NCBI GenBank assembly: GCA_028290245.1
Contig: JAQGKG010000449.1
Span: forward strand, 1 to 8,289
From: Devosia sp.
GTDB taxonomy: Bacteria > Pseudomonadota > Alphaproteobacteria > Rhizobiales > Devosiaceae
DNA: 8,289 nucleotides
Direction of reading: 5' to 3'
The position numbers were made by a program, and so were the translations under genes. Numbering within the stretch: the first letter of the stretch is position 1; every line of letters starts with the position of its first letter. Under the pieces are notes generated by a model that was not told where the DNA came from, made no database searches, and saw only the letters and a program-made list of their open reading frames with translations. This document shows positions 1 to 6,806 of this stretch, piece by piece.

Positions 1-287
1 TCGCCATCATCCCGGCGCTGTTCCTGGTGACCTATCCGCAGCTCGGCGCGCTCAACATCATGGGGCTGCATTCGCCACAGTCAGCGATCCTCTCGGCGGT
101 GATCTTCAACGCCCTGATCATCGTCGCCCTGATCCCGCTCGCCCTGCGCGGCGTCAAATACCGGCCAGTCGGCGCCGCCGCTTTGCTGTCCCGCAACCTG
201 CTCGTCTACGGCCTCGGCGGCCTCGTCGCCCCCTTCATCGGCATCAAGCTGGTGGACATGGCCGTCACGGCTTTGGGGTTGATCTGA
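1..287 (+). CDS. kdpB: KdpB, C-terminal end (potassium-transporting P-type ATPase subunit), partial
   Basis: This is the last 94 codons of KdpB, read from base 3 and ending at TGA 285-287; the start and catalytic domains lie left of the window. KdpB is the ATP-hydrolysing subunit of the inner-membrane KdpFABC complex, which imports K+ with high affinity. The visible part holds the end of the membrane domain. The stretch YPQLGALNIMGL, the helix around SAVIFNALIIVALIPLAL followed by RGVKY, and the last helix (LVYGLGGLVAPFIGIKLVD) are highly characteristic of KdpB. The rest of a kdp operon follows in order, which confirms the assignment. Unusually, kdpC does not follow directly; a 173-base gap with a palindromic repeat intervenes. 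Family identity is very secure; intactness upstream cannot be judged. Confidence 0.96.
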   Translation, partial: AIIPALFLVTYPQLGALNIMGLHSPQSAILSAVIFNALIIVALIPLALRGVKYRPVGAAALLSRNLLVYGLGGLVAPFIGIKLVDMAVTALGLI

Positions 288-307
288 TGCGCAACGTCGC
301 AGTCAAC

Positions 308-418
308 ACCCTCCCCCTCGTGGGGAGGGATCGGGGGAGGGGGTTCCGGCGGCTCTACAAATATCGAGCTCGTCGATAGCGCAGACCCCCTCCCTAGCCC
401 TCCCCTCAGGGGGAGGGT
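308..418. repeat. Compound palindromic intergenic repeat with CCCTCCCC/GGGGAGGG arms
   Basis: A 111-base element fills most of the kdpB-kdpC gap. Its ends (308-344 and 385-418) are imperfect inverted copies of each other, starting ACCCTCCCCCT on one side and ending AGGGGGAGGGT on the other. Each arm is also a hairpin by itself: CCCTCCCC 309-316 with GGGGAGGG 322-329, and CCCTCCCC 398-405 with GGGGAGGG 410-417. A third small hairpin sits in the centre: TATCGA 362-367 with TCGATA 373-378 around a 5-base loop. The left arm has four G-runs (322-325, 327-329, 333-337, 339-343), enough for an intramolecular G-quadruplex on the + strand. The right arm has the equivalent on the - strand. No T-tract follows any stem, so it is not a standard intrinsic terminator. 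It resembles the dispersed palindromic elements common between genes in Hyphomicrobiales; that it is dispersed in this genome is inference, as only one copy is in the window. Confidence 0.85.
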
Positions 419-447
419 ACCGCTCCGCGCAAGTGGAATCATCCAAT

Positions 448-454
448 AGAGGAG
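448..454 (+). promoter_or_regulatory. Ribosome-binding site of kdpC
   Basis: AGAGGAG lies six bases before the ATG at 461. It is a strong Shine-Dalgarno match and fixes the kdpC start. It also shows that kdpC does not depend on translational coupling to kdpB, whose stop is 173 bases upstream. Confidence 0.8.
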
Positions 455-460
455 ACACCA

Positions 461-1027
461 ATGCTGTCCCAAATTCGTCCCGCAATCGTACTCACCATCT
501 TGCTATCGGCAGTCACCGGTCTCGCCTATCCCCTCGCCATTACCGGCGCGGCGCAGGCAGCCTTCCCGGCACAGGCCAACGGCAGCCGCATAGAGGTCAA
601 TGGCGTCACCGTGGGCTCCGACCTGATCGGCCAGAACTTCAACACGCCCGGCTATTTCTGGCCACGCCCCTCGGCGACAGGACCAGACCCCTACAATGCT
701 GCCGCTTCAACCGGCGCTAACATCGGCCCAACCGGCAAGGCGCTGGTCGAACGCGTAGCCGCCGCAGTCACGGCGACCGGCCAGACCTCGGTGCCTGCCG
801 ATGCCGTCACCACCTCCGGCTCGGGCCTCGATCCCCATATCACCCCGCAATATGCGGCCATGCAGCTTGCCCGCGTTGCCACGGCGCGGGGCGTTGAAAT
901 CTCCGCTGTGGAGGCCATACTTGCCGATGTGACGGAACAGCCAATCTTGGGTATATTCGGCGAACCGCGCGTCAACGTGCTGCGCCTCAACATGGCGCTG
1001 GACGAGGCTGCGCCGCTCGAAAGCTGA
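461..1027 (+). CDS. kdpC: KdpC, potassium-transporting ATPase subunit C
   Basis: At 188 residues this is a full-length KdpC, the single-pass subunit that works with KdpB in the KdpFABC K+ pump. An N-terminal membrane helix (about residues 9-30, IVLTILLSAVTGLAYPLAI) anchors it, and the rest should lie outside the inner membrane. Family signatures are clear: SDLIGQNF (53-60), YFWPRPSA (65-72), NIGPT (87-91), TTSGSGLDPHITP (117-129) and the C-terminal GEPRVNVLRLNMAL (167-180). The start is supported by AGAGGAG at 448-454 and by the MLSQIRPAI beginning, typical of the family. The stop TGA (1025-1027) is one base from the kdpD ATG, so the two genes are very probably one transcript and translationally coupled. 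No key residue seems missing. Confidence 0.98.
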   Translation: MLSQIRPAIVLTILLSAVTGLAYPLAITGAAQAAFPAQANGSRIEVNGVTVGSDLIGQNFNTPGYFWPRPSATGPDPYNAAASTGANIGPTGKALVERVAAAVTATGQTSVPADAVTTSGSGLDPHITPQYAAMQLARVATARGVEISAVEAILADVTEQPILGIFGEPRVNVLRLNMALDEAAPLES

Positions 1028-1028
1028 T

Positions 1029-3689
1029 ATGTCCCGCAATACCGAAAAACAGCGGCCCGATCCAACGGTCCTATTACAGCTTGCCGCGCGCGAAGGCCGC
1101 GGCAAGCTGACTGTGTTTCTGGGTGCGGCGCCCGGCGTCGGCAAGACCTATGCGATGCTGGAGCGGGCGAGGGGGCTCAAGGCGCAGGGCGTCGATGTGG
1201 TCATCGGCCTCGTCGAAACCCATGGTCGAGGCGAAACCGCGCGATTAGCCGAGGGGCTCGAAACTCTGCCGCGCCAAGGCGAGGGTGATGCCTACGGCGA
1301 GTTCGATCTCGATGCGGCTTTAGTCCGCCGCCCCGCGCTGCTGATCGTCGATGAACTGGCGCATTCCAATGCCCCAGGTTCGCGCCATCCCAAGCGCCAT
1401 CAGGACATCGCCGAGCTGGTCCATGCCGGCATCAATGTATGGACCGCGCTCAATATCCAGCACCTCGAAAGCTTGTCCGACCTCGTGGCCCGCATCGCCG
1501 GCATTCCGGTGCGCGAGACTGTGCCAGATATTGTCCTCAAGACCGCCGACGAGGTTATCCTGGTCGATCTGCCGCCGGCTGAACTGATCGCGCGGCTCAA
1601 CGAGGGCAAGGTCTACCTGCCCGACAATGCAGCACGCGCGCTCGACGGCTTTTTCAAGCCTGCCACGCTGACGGCGTTGCGCGAACTGGCCCTGCGCCGC
1701 GCCGCCGACCGGGTCGATGACCAGATGGTCGAGTTCCTGCGCCAGAGTGCGGTGGAAGGACCATGGGCTACCGGCGAACGGCTGCTGGTCTGTGTCGGCC
1801 CCGATGCTATGTCCGAAAAGGTAGTGCGCACCGCCAGTCGCCTCGCGTCGGGCCTTAATGCGCGCTGGCTCGTGGTGTCGCTCAGCCGCCCCGGTGCAGC
1901 GCTGCCGAGCCCCGCTGACGCGGCGCGGCTCGAAGAGGTGTTGCGCCTCGCAGAACGTTTTGGCGCCGAGACCCGCCGAGAGACGGCCAGCGATTTCGTC
2001 GATGCCATCCTGCGCATCGCGCGCCGCGAACACATCACCCAGATCGTCATCGGCCGCCCCACGACAACCCGCTGGCTACGACATTCGCTGCCCGATGCGC
2101 TGCTACGCCAGGCTGGCGAAATCGGCGTACATGTGGTGCCCGGCGAAACCACCTCTGCTGGCCGCAAGCCGCGCCGCCGGCTGACCCTGCCGGAATGGGC
2201 GCTGACACTCGGGCTTCCGGTCATTTCCGTCGGCGCGACCACGCTGTTCGGTCTCGGGCTTACTGCCTTGGTTGCGCTGCAAAACCTCTCGATGCTGTAT
2301 CTGGCCGCCGTGCTGCTATCGGCGGTGATTGCCGGGCGCACTTCAGCATTGGTAGCCGCGGCGCTGTCATTCGTAGCCTATAATTTCTTCTTCATCGAGC
2401 CCACCGGCGCGTTGACGGTAGCGCAGCCGCAGGAAGTGTTGTCGCTGGTCATCTTCATCGCCGTGGCCTTTGCCGCCGGGCAGTTGGCGGCACGATTGCG
2501 TGAACAGGCCGACCTGTCCCGCCAGCAGGCCCGCCAAAGCCAGGCACTGCTCGATTTCTCCCGCAAGCTCTCAAGCGCACATGGGCAGGACAGCGTTTTC
2601 GACGCCATCGCCAGCCATCTGCACACCAGCCTCGGACGCCCTGCCGTGGTGCTGGTGCCCGACGACAGCGGCGATCTCGACCCCGCGGCAGCATGGCCAC
2701 CTGAACAAGCGCTCGACGGCACCGAGCTGACCGCCGCCCGCTGGGCATTCGACAAGAAGGAACCCGCCGGCTTTCTCACCGGCACGCTGCCGCAGGTGCG
2801 CTACCTGTTCCGCCCAATCCTTTCGGCGCAGCGCATTTTGGGCGTTGCGGGTCTCGTCATGGGGCCACGCGACGTGCCATTGGCTGCCGACGAAGAGCGC
2901 ACCCTAATTGCGCTGCTCGACCAGGCTGCCATCGCAATGGACCGCGCCCGCCTCAACCGCGAAAGCGCGCTGGCCTCAGTGGCACGCGAAGGCGAGAAAG
3001 TGCAGTCGGCCTTGCTGTCCTCGCTATCGCATGACCTGCGCACGCCGCTCGCCTCAATCACCGGCGCCGTCACCACGCTTCGGCAATTGGGTGAAAAACT
3101 CCCCGTCGCCACGCGCGACGATCTGCTGCTGTCGATCGAGGAAGAGTCCGGCAGGCTCAACCGCTTTGTCGCCAATCTGTTTGACATGACCCGCATCGAA
3201 GCCGGGATGATGAAGGCGCGGCGCGAGGCCATCGACCTCAATACTGTTGTTGCCAGCAGTGTTGCACGAGCCAAACGGCTTCATACCGACCTCGTTATCG
3301 ACATCAGCCTAGCGCCGAACCTGCCCAAAGCCTTGGGCGATGCGGTCTTGCTGGAACAGGTCCTGTTCAACCTGCTCGACAACGCGCGCAAATATGGCGG
3401 CGCGGGGCTATCGGTCTCGATCTTCGCCAAGGCGGAAGAGGGGTATGCCGTGGTCTCGGTCACCGACCAGGGCAAGGGCATACCCGAAGCCGACCTCGAA
3501 AAGATCTTCGAAAAATTCTACCGTCGCGCCAAGGGCGATGGCCGCCCCGCCGGCACCGGCCTCGGCCTCTCAATTGCGCGCGGCCTGATGACGGCGATGG
3601 GCGGCACCATCATGGCGACCAGCCCTGCGGTGCGCAAGCGTGGTACGCGCTTCACGCTGCGCCTGCCGCTGGCGACAAAGGAAGAATGA
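1029..3689 (+). CDS. kdpD: KdpD, sensor histidine kinase for potassium/turgor
   Basis: The 886-residue protein has the usual length (the E. coli protein is just under 900) and complete KdpD architecture. The cytoplasmic KdpD domain (about 22-235) has a Walker A motif GAAPGVGKT (32-40) and a Walker B-like LLIVDELAH (104-112). A universal-stress-protein-like domain follows (about 250-372). Four closely spaced membrane helices lie at about 390-488 and include YNFFFIEP (451-458). A GAF-like region spans about 505-637. The kinase core has the phospho-acceptor His668 in SSLSHDLRTPL, the N-box NLLDNARKYG (781-790), DQGKGIP (813-819), IFEKFYR (826-832) and GTGLGLS (842-848). From the known family, it autophosphorylates and controls phosphorylation of KdpE in response to K+ limitation. 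The site before its ATG is weak (GAAAG), so its translation probably depends on kdpC one base upstream. Its end overlaps the kdpE start. Confidence 0.98.
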   Translation: MSRNTEKQRPDPTVLLQLAAREGRGKLTVFLGAAPGVGKTYAMLERARGLKAQGVDVVIGLVETHGRGETARLAEGLETLPRQGEGDAYGEFDLDAALVRRPALLIVDELAHSNAPGSRHPKRHQDIAELVHAGINVWTALNIQHLESLSDLVARIAGIPVRETVPDIVLKTADEVILVDLPPAELIARLNEGKVYLPDNAARALDGFFKPATLTALRELALRRAADRVDDQMVEFLRQSAVEGPWATGERLLVCVGPDAMSEKVVRTASRLASGLNARWLVVSLSRPGAALPSPADAARLEEVLRLAERFGAETRRETASDFVDAILRIARREHITQIVIGRPTTTRWLRHSLPDALLRQAGEIGVHVVPGETTSAGRKPRRRLTLPEWALTLGLPVISVGATTLFGLGLTALVALQNLSMLYLAAVLLSAVIAGRTSALVAAALSFVAYNFFFIEPTGALTVAQPQEVLSLVIFIAVAFAAGQLAARLREQADLSRQQARQSQALLDFSRKLSSAHGQDSVFDAIASHLHTSLGRPAVVLVPDDSGDLDPAAAWPPEQALDGTELTAARWAFDKKEPAGFLTGTLPQVRYLFRPILSAQRILGVAGLVMGPRDVPLAADEERTLIALLDQAAIAMDRARLNRESALASVAREGEKVQSALLSSLSHDLRTPLASITGAVTTLRQLGEKLPVATRDDLLLSIEEESGRLNRFVANLFDMTRIEAGMMKARREAIDLNTVVASSVARAKRLHTDLVIDISLAPNLPKALGDAVLLEQVLFNLLDNARKYGGAGLSVSIFAKAEEGYAVVSVTDQGKGIPEADLEKIFEKFYRRAKGDGRPAGTGLGLSIARGLMTAMGGTIMATSPAVRKRGTRFTLRLPLATKEE

Positions 3690-4369
3690 TGCTGCAGCGT
3701 ATTCTGGTGGTCGACGACGAGCCGCAAATCCAGCGCTTCCTCAAGCCGGCGTTGATTGCGACAGGCTTCGATGTCGAAACTGCGGGCACGGCCGCTGAAG
3801 CCAAGCGCCTTGCCGCCACGCGCGCCCCGGCGCTGATCGTGCTCGACCTCGGCCTGCCGGATGGCGACGGCAAAACAGTCATCGAAACCGTGCGCGCCTT
3901 CTCGTCCGTACCGATTATCGTGCTGTCGGCGCGCGATCAGGAGATCGAGAAAATCGCCGCACTCGACCTCGGCGCCAACGACTATGTCGAAAAGCCCTTC
4001 GGCATCGGCGAGCTGCTGGCCCGCATTCGCGTAGCCCTGCGCCATGCCGAGCCCGGCCCGACGAAGCTTCAGCCCCGTCAGTTCGGTGGTATCACGCTCG
4101 ACCACGAACACCGCCGCGTGCTGGTCGATAATGTGCAGGTCCATCTGACGCCCAAGGAGTTCGACCTGTTTGAACTACTCGCCGCCAATGCCAACAAGGT
4201 CGTGACCCATCGTCAGGCCTTGACCCAGATTTGGGGCCCCGCGCATCAGGACGACGCCCAATATCTACGCGTCGTGATAGGCCAACTCCGCGCCAAGCTT
4301 GAGCATGACGCGCGCAGCCCAAAACACCTGCTGAGCGAACCTGGCGTCGGTTACCGACTGATCGAGTGA
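3686..4369 (+). CDS. kdpE: KdpE, OmpR-family response regulator of the kdp operon
   Basis: This 227-residue protein is a complete OmpR/PhoB-type regulator. The receiver domain (about 4-120) has the acidic pair Asp10-Asp11, the phospho-acceptor Asp54 in VLDLGLPDG, Ser81 and Lys103 in VEKPF. The winged-helix DNA-binding domain (about 130-227) includes LTPKEFDLFELL (154-165), the recognition-helix region YLRVVIGQLRAKLE (193-206) and the C-terminal GVGYRLIE. Known role: phosphorylated by KdpD, it activates kdpFABC transcription from a promoter that would lie left of this window. Two adjacent ATGs are possible. The one at 3686 overlaps the kdpD stop (ATGA), but the GGAAG at 3680-3684 is only one base away from it; the ATG at 3689 is better spaced and gives 226 residues. 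No terminator hairpin with a T-tract is visible after it. Confidence 0.97.
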   Translation: MMLQRILVVDDEPQIQRFLKPALIATGFDVETAGTAAEAKRLAATRAPALIVLDLGLPDGDGKTVIETVRAFSSVPIIVLSARDQEIEKIAALDLGANDYVEKPFGIGELLARIRVALRHAEPGPTKLQPRQFGGITLDHEHRRVLVDNVQVHLTPKEFDLFELLAANANKVVTHRQALTQIWGPAHQDDAQYLRVVIGQLRAKLEHDARSPKHLLSEPGVGYRLIE

Positions 4370-4413
4370 GGAAATCGTGCCGCATTGGGTGTGAGCTTTG
4401 GCCCGAGGAGACT

Positions 4414-4443
4414 ATGGTCGCGGCAGCCGAAACAAGAAGTTGA
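4414..4443 (+). other. Possible nine-codon leader ORF before tex
   Basis: GAGGAG at 4405-4410 is followed three bases later by ATG and nine sense codons (MVAAAETRS), then TGA at 4441-4443, three bases before the tex ATG. The mini-ORF is in the same frame as tex, separated only by TGA and one TTC codon. The purine-rich site here is stronger than anything directly ahead of the tex ATG (only AAGAAG, 4434-4439). It may load ribosomes that then reinitiate at tex, or be the remains of an older upstream start. It may also be chance: no homology can be judged for nine residues, and the spacer is short. Confidence 0.3.
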
Positions 4444-4446
4444 TTC

Positions 4447-6744
4447 ATGTCCGCACTCGACAATCGCATTGCCGCCCAGATCGCCACCGAAGTCGCCGCC
4501 CGCCCGGAACAAGTGCGCGCCGCGGTGGAATTGCTCGACGGCGGCGCGACGGTGCCGTTCATCGCGCGCTATCGCAAGGAAGTGACGGGCGGGCTAGACG
4601 ACACGCAATTGCGACTGCTGGCCGAGCGGCTGACCTATCTGCGCGAGCTGGAATCCCGCCGCGCCGCCATCCTCAAATCCATCGACGAGCAGGGCAAGCT
4701 CACCAGCCCGCTGACCGCCTCGATCATGGGTGCCGCCACCAAAGCCGAGCTCGAAGACCTCTATCTACCGTTCAAGCCCAAGCGCCGCACCAAGGCCGAA
4801 ATTGCTCGCGAGCGCGGGTTGGGACCGCTGGCCGAGGCCATCCTCGCCAATCGCAACGCCGAGCCAACGCGATTAGCCGAAAGCTACATCACGGAAGAGG
4901 TGCCCGGCACCAAGGAAGCGCTGGAAGGCGCCCGCGACATCGTCATCGAAGGCCTGTCGGAAAATGCGGCTTTGCTCGGCCGGCTGCGCAGCCATATGCG
5001 CGACAAGGCGATGCTGACCGCCAAGGTGCTCAAGGGCAAGGAAGAAGCCGGCGCTAAATTCTCCGACTATTTCGCCCATTCTGAGCGCTGGAACAAAGTC
5101 GCCGGCCACCGTGCCCTCGCCATGATGCGCGGCCGCGACGAGGACTTTTTAGGCCTCGACATCGAGGTGGATGCCGACGTCGCCGACGCGATCAAACCTG
5201 TCGAGCGGTTTGTAGCGGCCGCACTCGATGCGCAGGGCAATGGCGCGGGCAACCAATGGCTGCGCGATGTCGCCGGCTGGGCCTGGCGCACACGGCTGCG
5301 CGTCACGCTGTCAATTGATCTGATGGTCGAGCTGCGCGAGCGTGCCGAGGTCGAGGCCATCGCTGTGTTTGCCCGCAATCTCAAGGATCTGCTGCTGGCC
5401 GCCCCCGCTGGCGCCCACGCCACCATGGGCATCGACCCCGGCATTCGCACCGGCTGCAAGATCGCGGTGATCGACGCTACCGGCAAAGTGCTCGACACCG
5501 AAACCATCTATCCCCTGCAGCCCCGCAATGACGTCATCGGCTCACAGGCCGCCATCCAGGCGCTGATCAAAAAGCATGGCGTGCAACTCATCGCCATCGG
5601 CAATGGCACCGGCAGTCGCGAGACCGAAAAGCTGGTCACCGACCTGATCGAACGCCTGCCTGCGCCGAAGCCGACAAAGGTCATCGTCTCCGAAGCCGGG
5701 GCGTCGGTGTATTCCGCATCGGCGCTGGCCGCGGCAGAATTCCCCAATCTTGACGTGTCGCTTCGCGGCGCCGTCTCCATCGCCCGCCGCCTGCAGGACC
5801 CGCTGGCGGAATTGGTCAAGATCGAGCCCAAGGCGATCGGCGTTGGCCAGTATCAACATGATCTCGACCAGTTCCGCCTCGGCCGCTCGCTTGACGCGGT
5901 GGTCGAAGATGCGGTGAACGCGGTGGGTGTCGATCTCAACACCGCCTCCGCCCCGCTGCTGGCGCGTGTCTCGGGCCTCGGCCCGTCCGTCGCCGAGGCT
6001 ATCGTTACCCATCGAGACGCCAATGGCCCGTTTCGTTCGCGCAAGGCGCTGCTCGAAGTGCCGCGGCTGGGCCAACGCACCTTTGAGCAAAGCGCCGGGT
6101 TCCTCCGCATCACCGGCGGCACCGAGCCACTCGACGCCTCCTCGGTGCACCCCGAAGCCTACGGCGTGGCCCGCAAGATCGTCGCCGCCTGCGGCCGCGA
6201 TCTGCGTACCATCATGGGCGACAAGTCGGCGCTGGCAGGCCTTGATCCAAAGAGCTTCGTCGATGACCGCTTCGGCCTGCCGACGGTGCGCGACATTCTC
6301 GCCGAGCTGGAAAAGCCTGGCCGCGACCCACGCCCGGCCTTCAAGACCGCGACCTTTGCCGAGGGTGTGGACGACATCAAGCACCTCAAGCCCGGCATGA
6401 TGCTTGAGGGCACCGTCACCAATGTCGCCGCCTTCGGTGCCTTCGTCGATATCGGCGTGCATCAGGACGGGCTGGTGCACGTTTCGCAACTGGCCGACAA
6501 ATTCGTCAAGGACCCGCACGAGGTGGTCAAGGCAGGCGATGTAGTCAAAGTTCGCGTCGTGGAAGTCGATGTGCCGCGCAAGCGTATCGGCCTGAGCATG
6601 CGCAAGGAAATCGACACGGACGCGCCGCGCGAACGCCCGCGCGATCAGCCGCTGCGCGCTAAGCAACGCCCACCCCAGGAGGCGCCGCGCAGCACCGGCT
6701 CGCTGGGCGACATGCTCAGCGACGCCATGCGCAAGAAGAAGTAG
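4447..6744 (+). CDS. tex: Tex, YqgF/HhH/S1-domain RNA-binding transcription accessory protein
   Basis: The 765-residue protein is a full-length Tex. The N-terminal helical region includes VPFIARYRKEVTGGLDDTQLR (36-56) and ends its first block in LEDLYLPFKPKRRTKAEIA (102-120). A YqgF/RNase H-like domain follows (about 326-450), with MGIDPGIRTGCK (327-338), AIGNGTGSRETE (383-394) and VSEAGASVYSAS (414-425). The signature DPLAELVKIEPKAIGVGQYQ (451-470) is intact. A helix-hairpin-helix region (about 492-557) contains GVDLNTAS and LLARVSGLGPSVAEAIV. A C-terminal S1 RNA-binding domain (about 649-718) contains GTVTNVAAFGAFVDIG. A charged, Pro/Arg-rich tail ends in KKK. Tex proteins bind nucleic acid and affect transcription and RNA processes; whether the YqgF domain is an active nuclease here cannot be told. 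The start at 4447 matches the usual beginning of the family. The gene lies 77 bases after kdpE and 62 before ku, all in one direction, so shared transcription is possible, though no functional link to either is established. Confidence 0.97.
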   Translation: MSALDNRIAAQIATEVAARPEQVRAAVELLDGGATVPFIARYRKEVTGGLDDTQLRLLAERLTYLRELESRRAAILKSIDEQGKLTSPLTASIMGAATKAELEDLYLPFKPKRRTKAEIARERGLGPLAEAILANRNAEPTRLAESYITEEVPGTKEALEGARDIVIEGLSENAALLGRLRSHMRDKAMLTAKVLKGKEEAGAKFSDYFAHSERWNKVAGHRALAMMRGRDEDFLGLDIEVDADVADAIKPVERFVAAALDAQGNGAGNQWLRDVAGWAWRTRLRVTLSIDLMVELRERAEVEAIAVFARNLKDLLLAAPAGAHATMGIDPGIRTGCKIAVIDATGKVLDTETIYPLQPRNDVIGSQAAIQALIKKHGVQLIAIGNGTGSRETEKLVTDLIERLPAPKPTKVIVSEAGASVYSASALAAAEFPNLDVSLRGAVSIARRLQDPLAELVKIEPKAIGVGQYQHDLDQFRLGRSLDAVVEDAVNAVGVDLNTASAPLLARVSGLGPSVAEAIVTHRDANGPFRSRKALLEVPRLGQRTFEQSAGFLRITGGTEPLDASSVHPEAYGVARKIVAACGRDLRTIMGDKSALAGLDPKSFVDDRFGLPTVRDILAELEKPGRDPRPAFKTATFAEGVDDIKHLKPGMMLEGTVTNVAAFGAFVDIGVHQDGLVHVSQLADKFVKDPHEVVKAGDVVKVRVVEVDVPRKRIGLSMRKEIDTDAPRERPRDQPLRAKQRPPQEAPRSTGSLGDMLSDAMRKKK

Positions 6745-6805
6745 CCATCCTGATATTTGGAACGGCATCGGCGCGGCGTCCGTTCTGCATGCAAATGGAG
6801 GATGG
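6745..6805 (+). promoter_or_regulatory. Nested inverted repeats in the ku leader, overlapping its ribosome-binding site
   Basis: The 62-base gap between tex and ku holds two nested inverted repeats. The outer pair is CCATCCT (6745-6751) with AGGATGG (6799-6805); the inner pair is GAACGG (6760-6765) with CCGTTC (6780-6785). The right half of the outer pair overlaps the ku Shine-Dalgarno sequence GGAGG (6797-6801), so folding of the mRNA could hide it. The left half begins right after the tex stop codon. There is no T-tract, so it does not look like a tex terminator. That the fold forms, and that it matters, is inference. Confidence 0.45.
6797..6801 (+). promoter_or_regulatory. Ribosome-binding site that decides the ku start
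   Basis: GGAGG is five bases before the ATG at 6807. Earlier in-frame ATGs at 6789 and 6795 have no such site in front, and the one at 6795 is directly followed by the site itself. Start at 6807 also gives the usual bacterial Ku beginning (MAARAVWTG). Confidence 0.8.
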
Positions 6806-6806
6806 C

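Noticed and set aside
287..379. A 30-codon frame starting at the ATG that overlaps the kdpB stop (TGATG)
   Set aside because: There is no ribosome-binding site apart from possible coupling, and most of its codons are the palindromic repeat itself. It could be the scar of an older kdpC start, but nothing proves this.
308..418. The palindromic repeat as an intrinsic terminator between kdpB and kdpC
   Set aside because: The stems are strong, but no T-run follows either arm; after 418 the sequence is ACCGCTCCGCG.
1320..2341. Two long - strand open frames (1320-2033 and 1613-2341) opposite kdpD
   Set aside because: They overlap each other and the unmistakable KdpD coding frame, and show no recognisable motif; they are by-products of GC codon bias.
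4377..4394. A five-codon GTG frame just after the kdpE stop, preceded by GAGG
   Set aside because: It is too short and the start codon is weak; nothing sets it apart from chance.
1238..4881. A 13-base stretch around GCGATTAGCCGA present in both kdpD (near 1240) and tex (near 4870)
   Set aside because: Both copies encode Arg-Leu-Ala-Glu within coding sequence; the match is short and fits chance given similar codon use.
5542..6768. A 408-codon open frame on the - strand opposite tex
   Set aside because: It lies fully inside the clear tex gene, has low-complexity His/Arg/Gly-rich sequence with no family motif, and such long antisense frames are expected in GC-rich codon-biased DNA.
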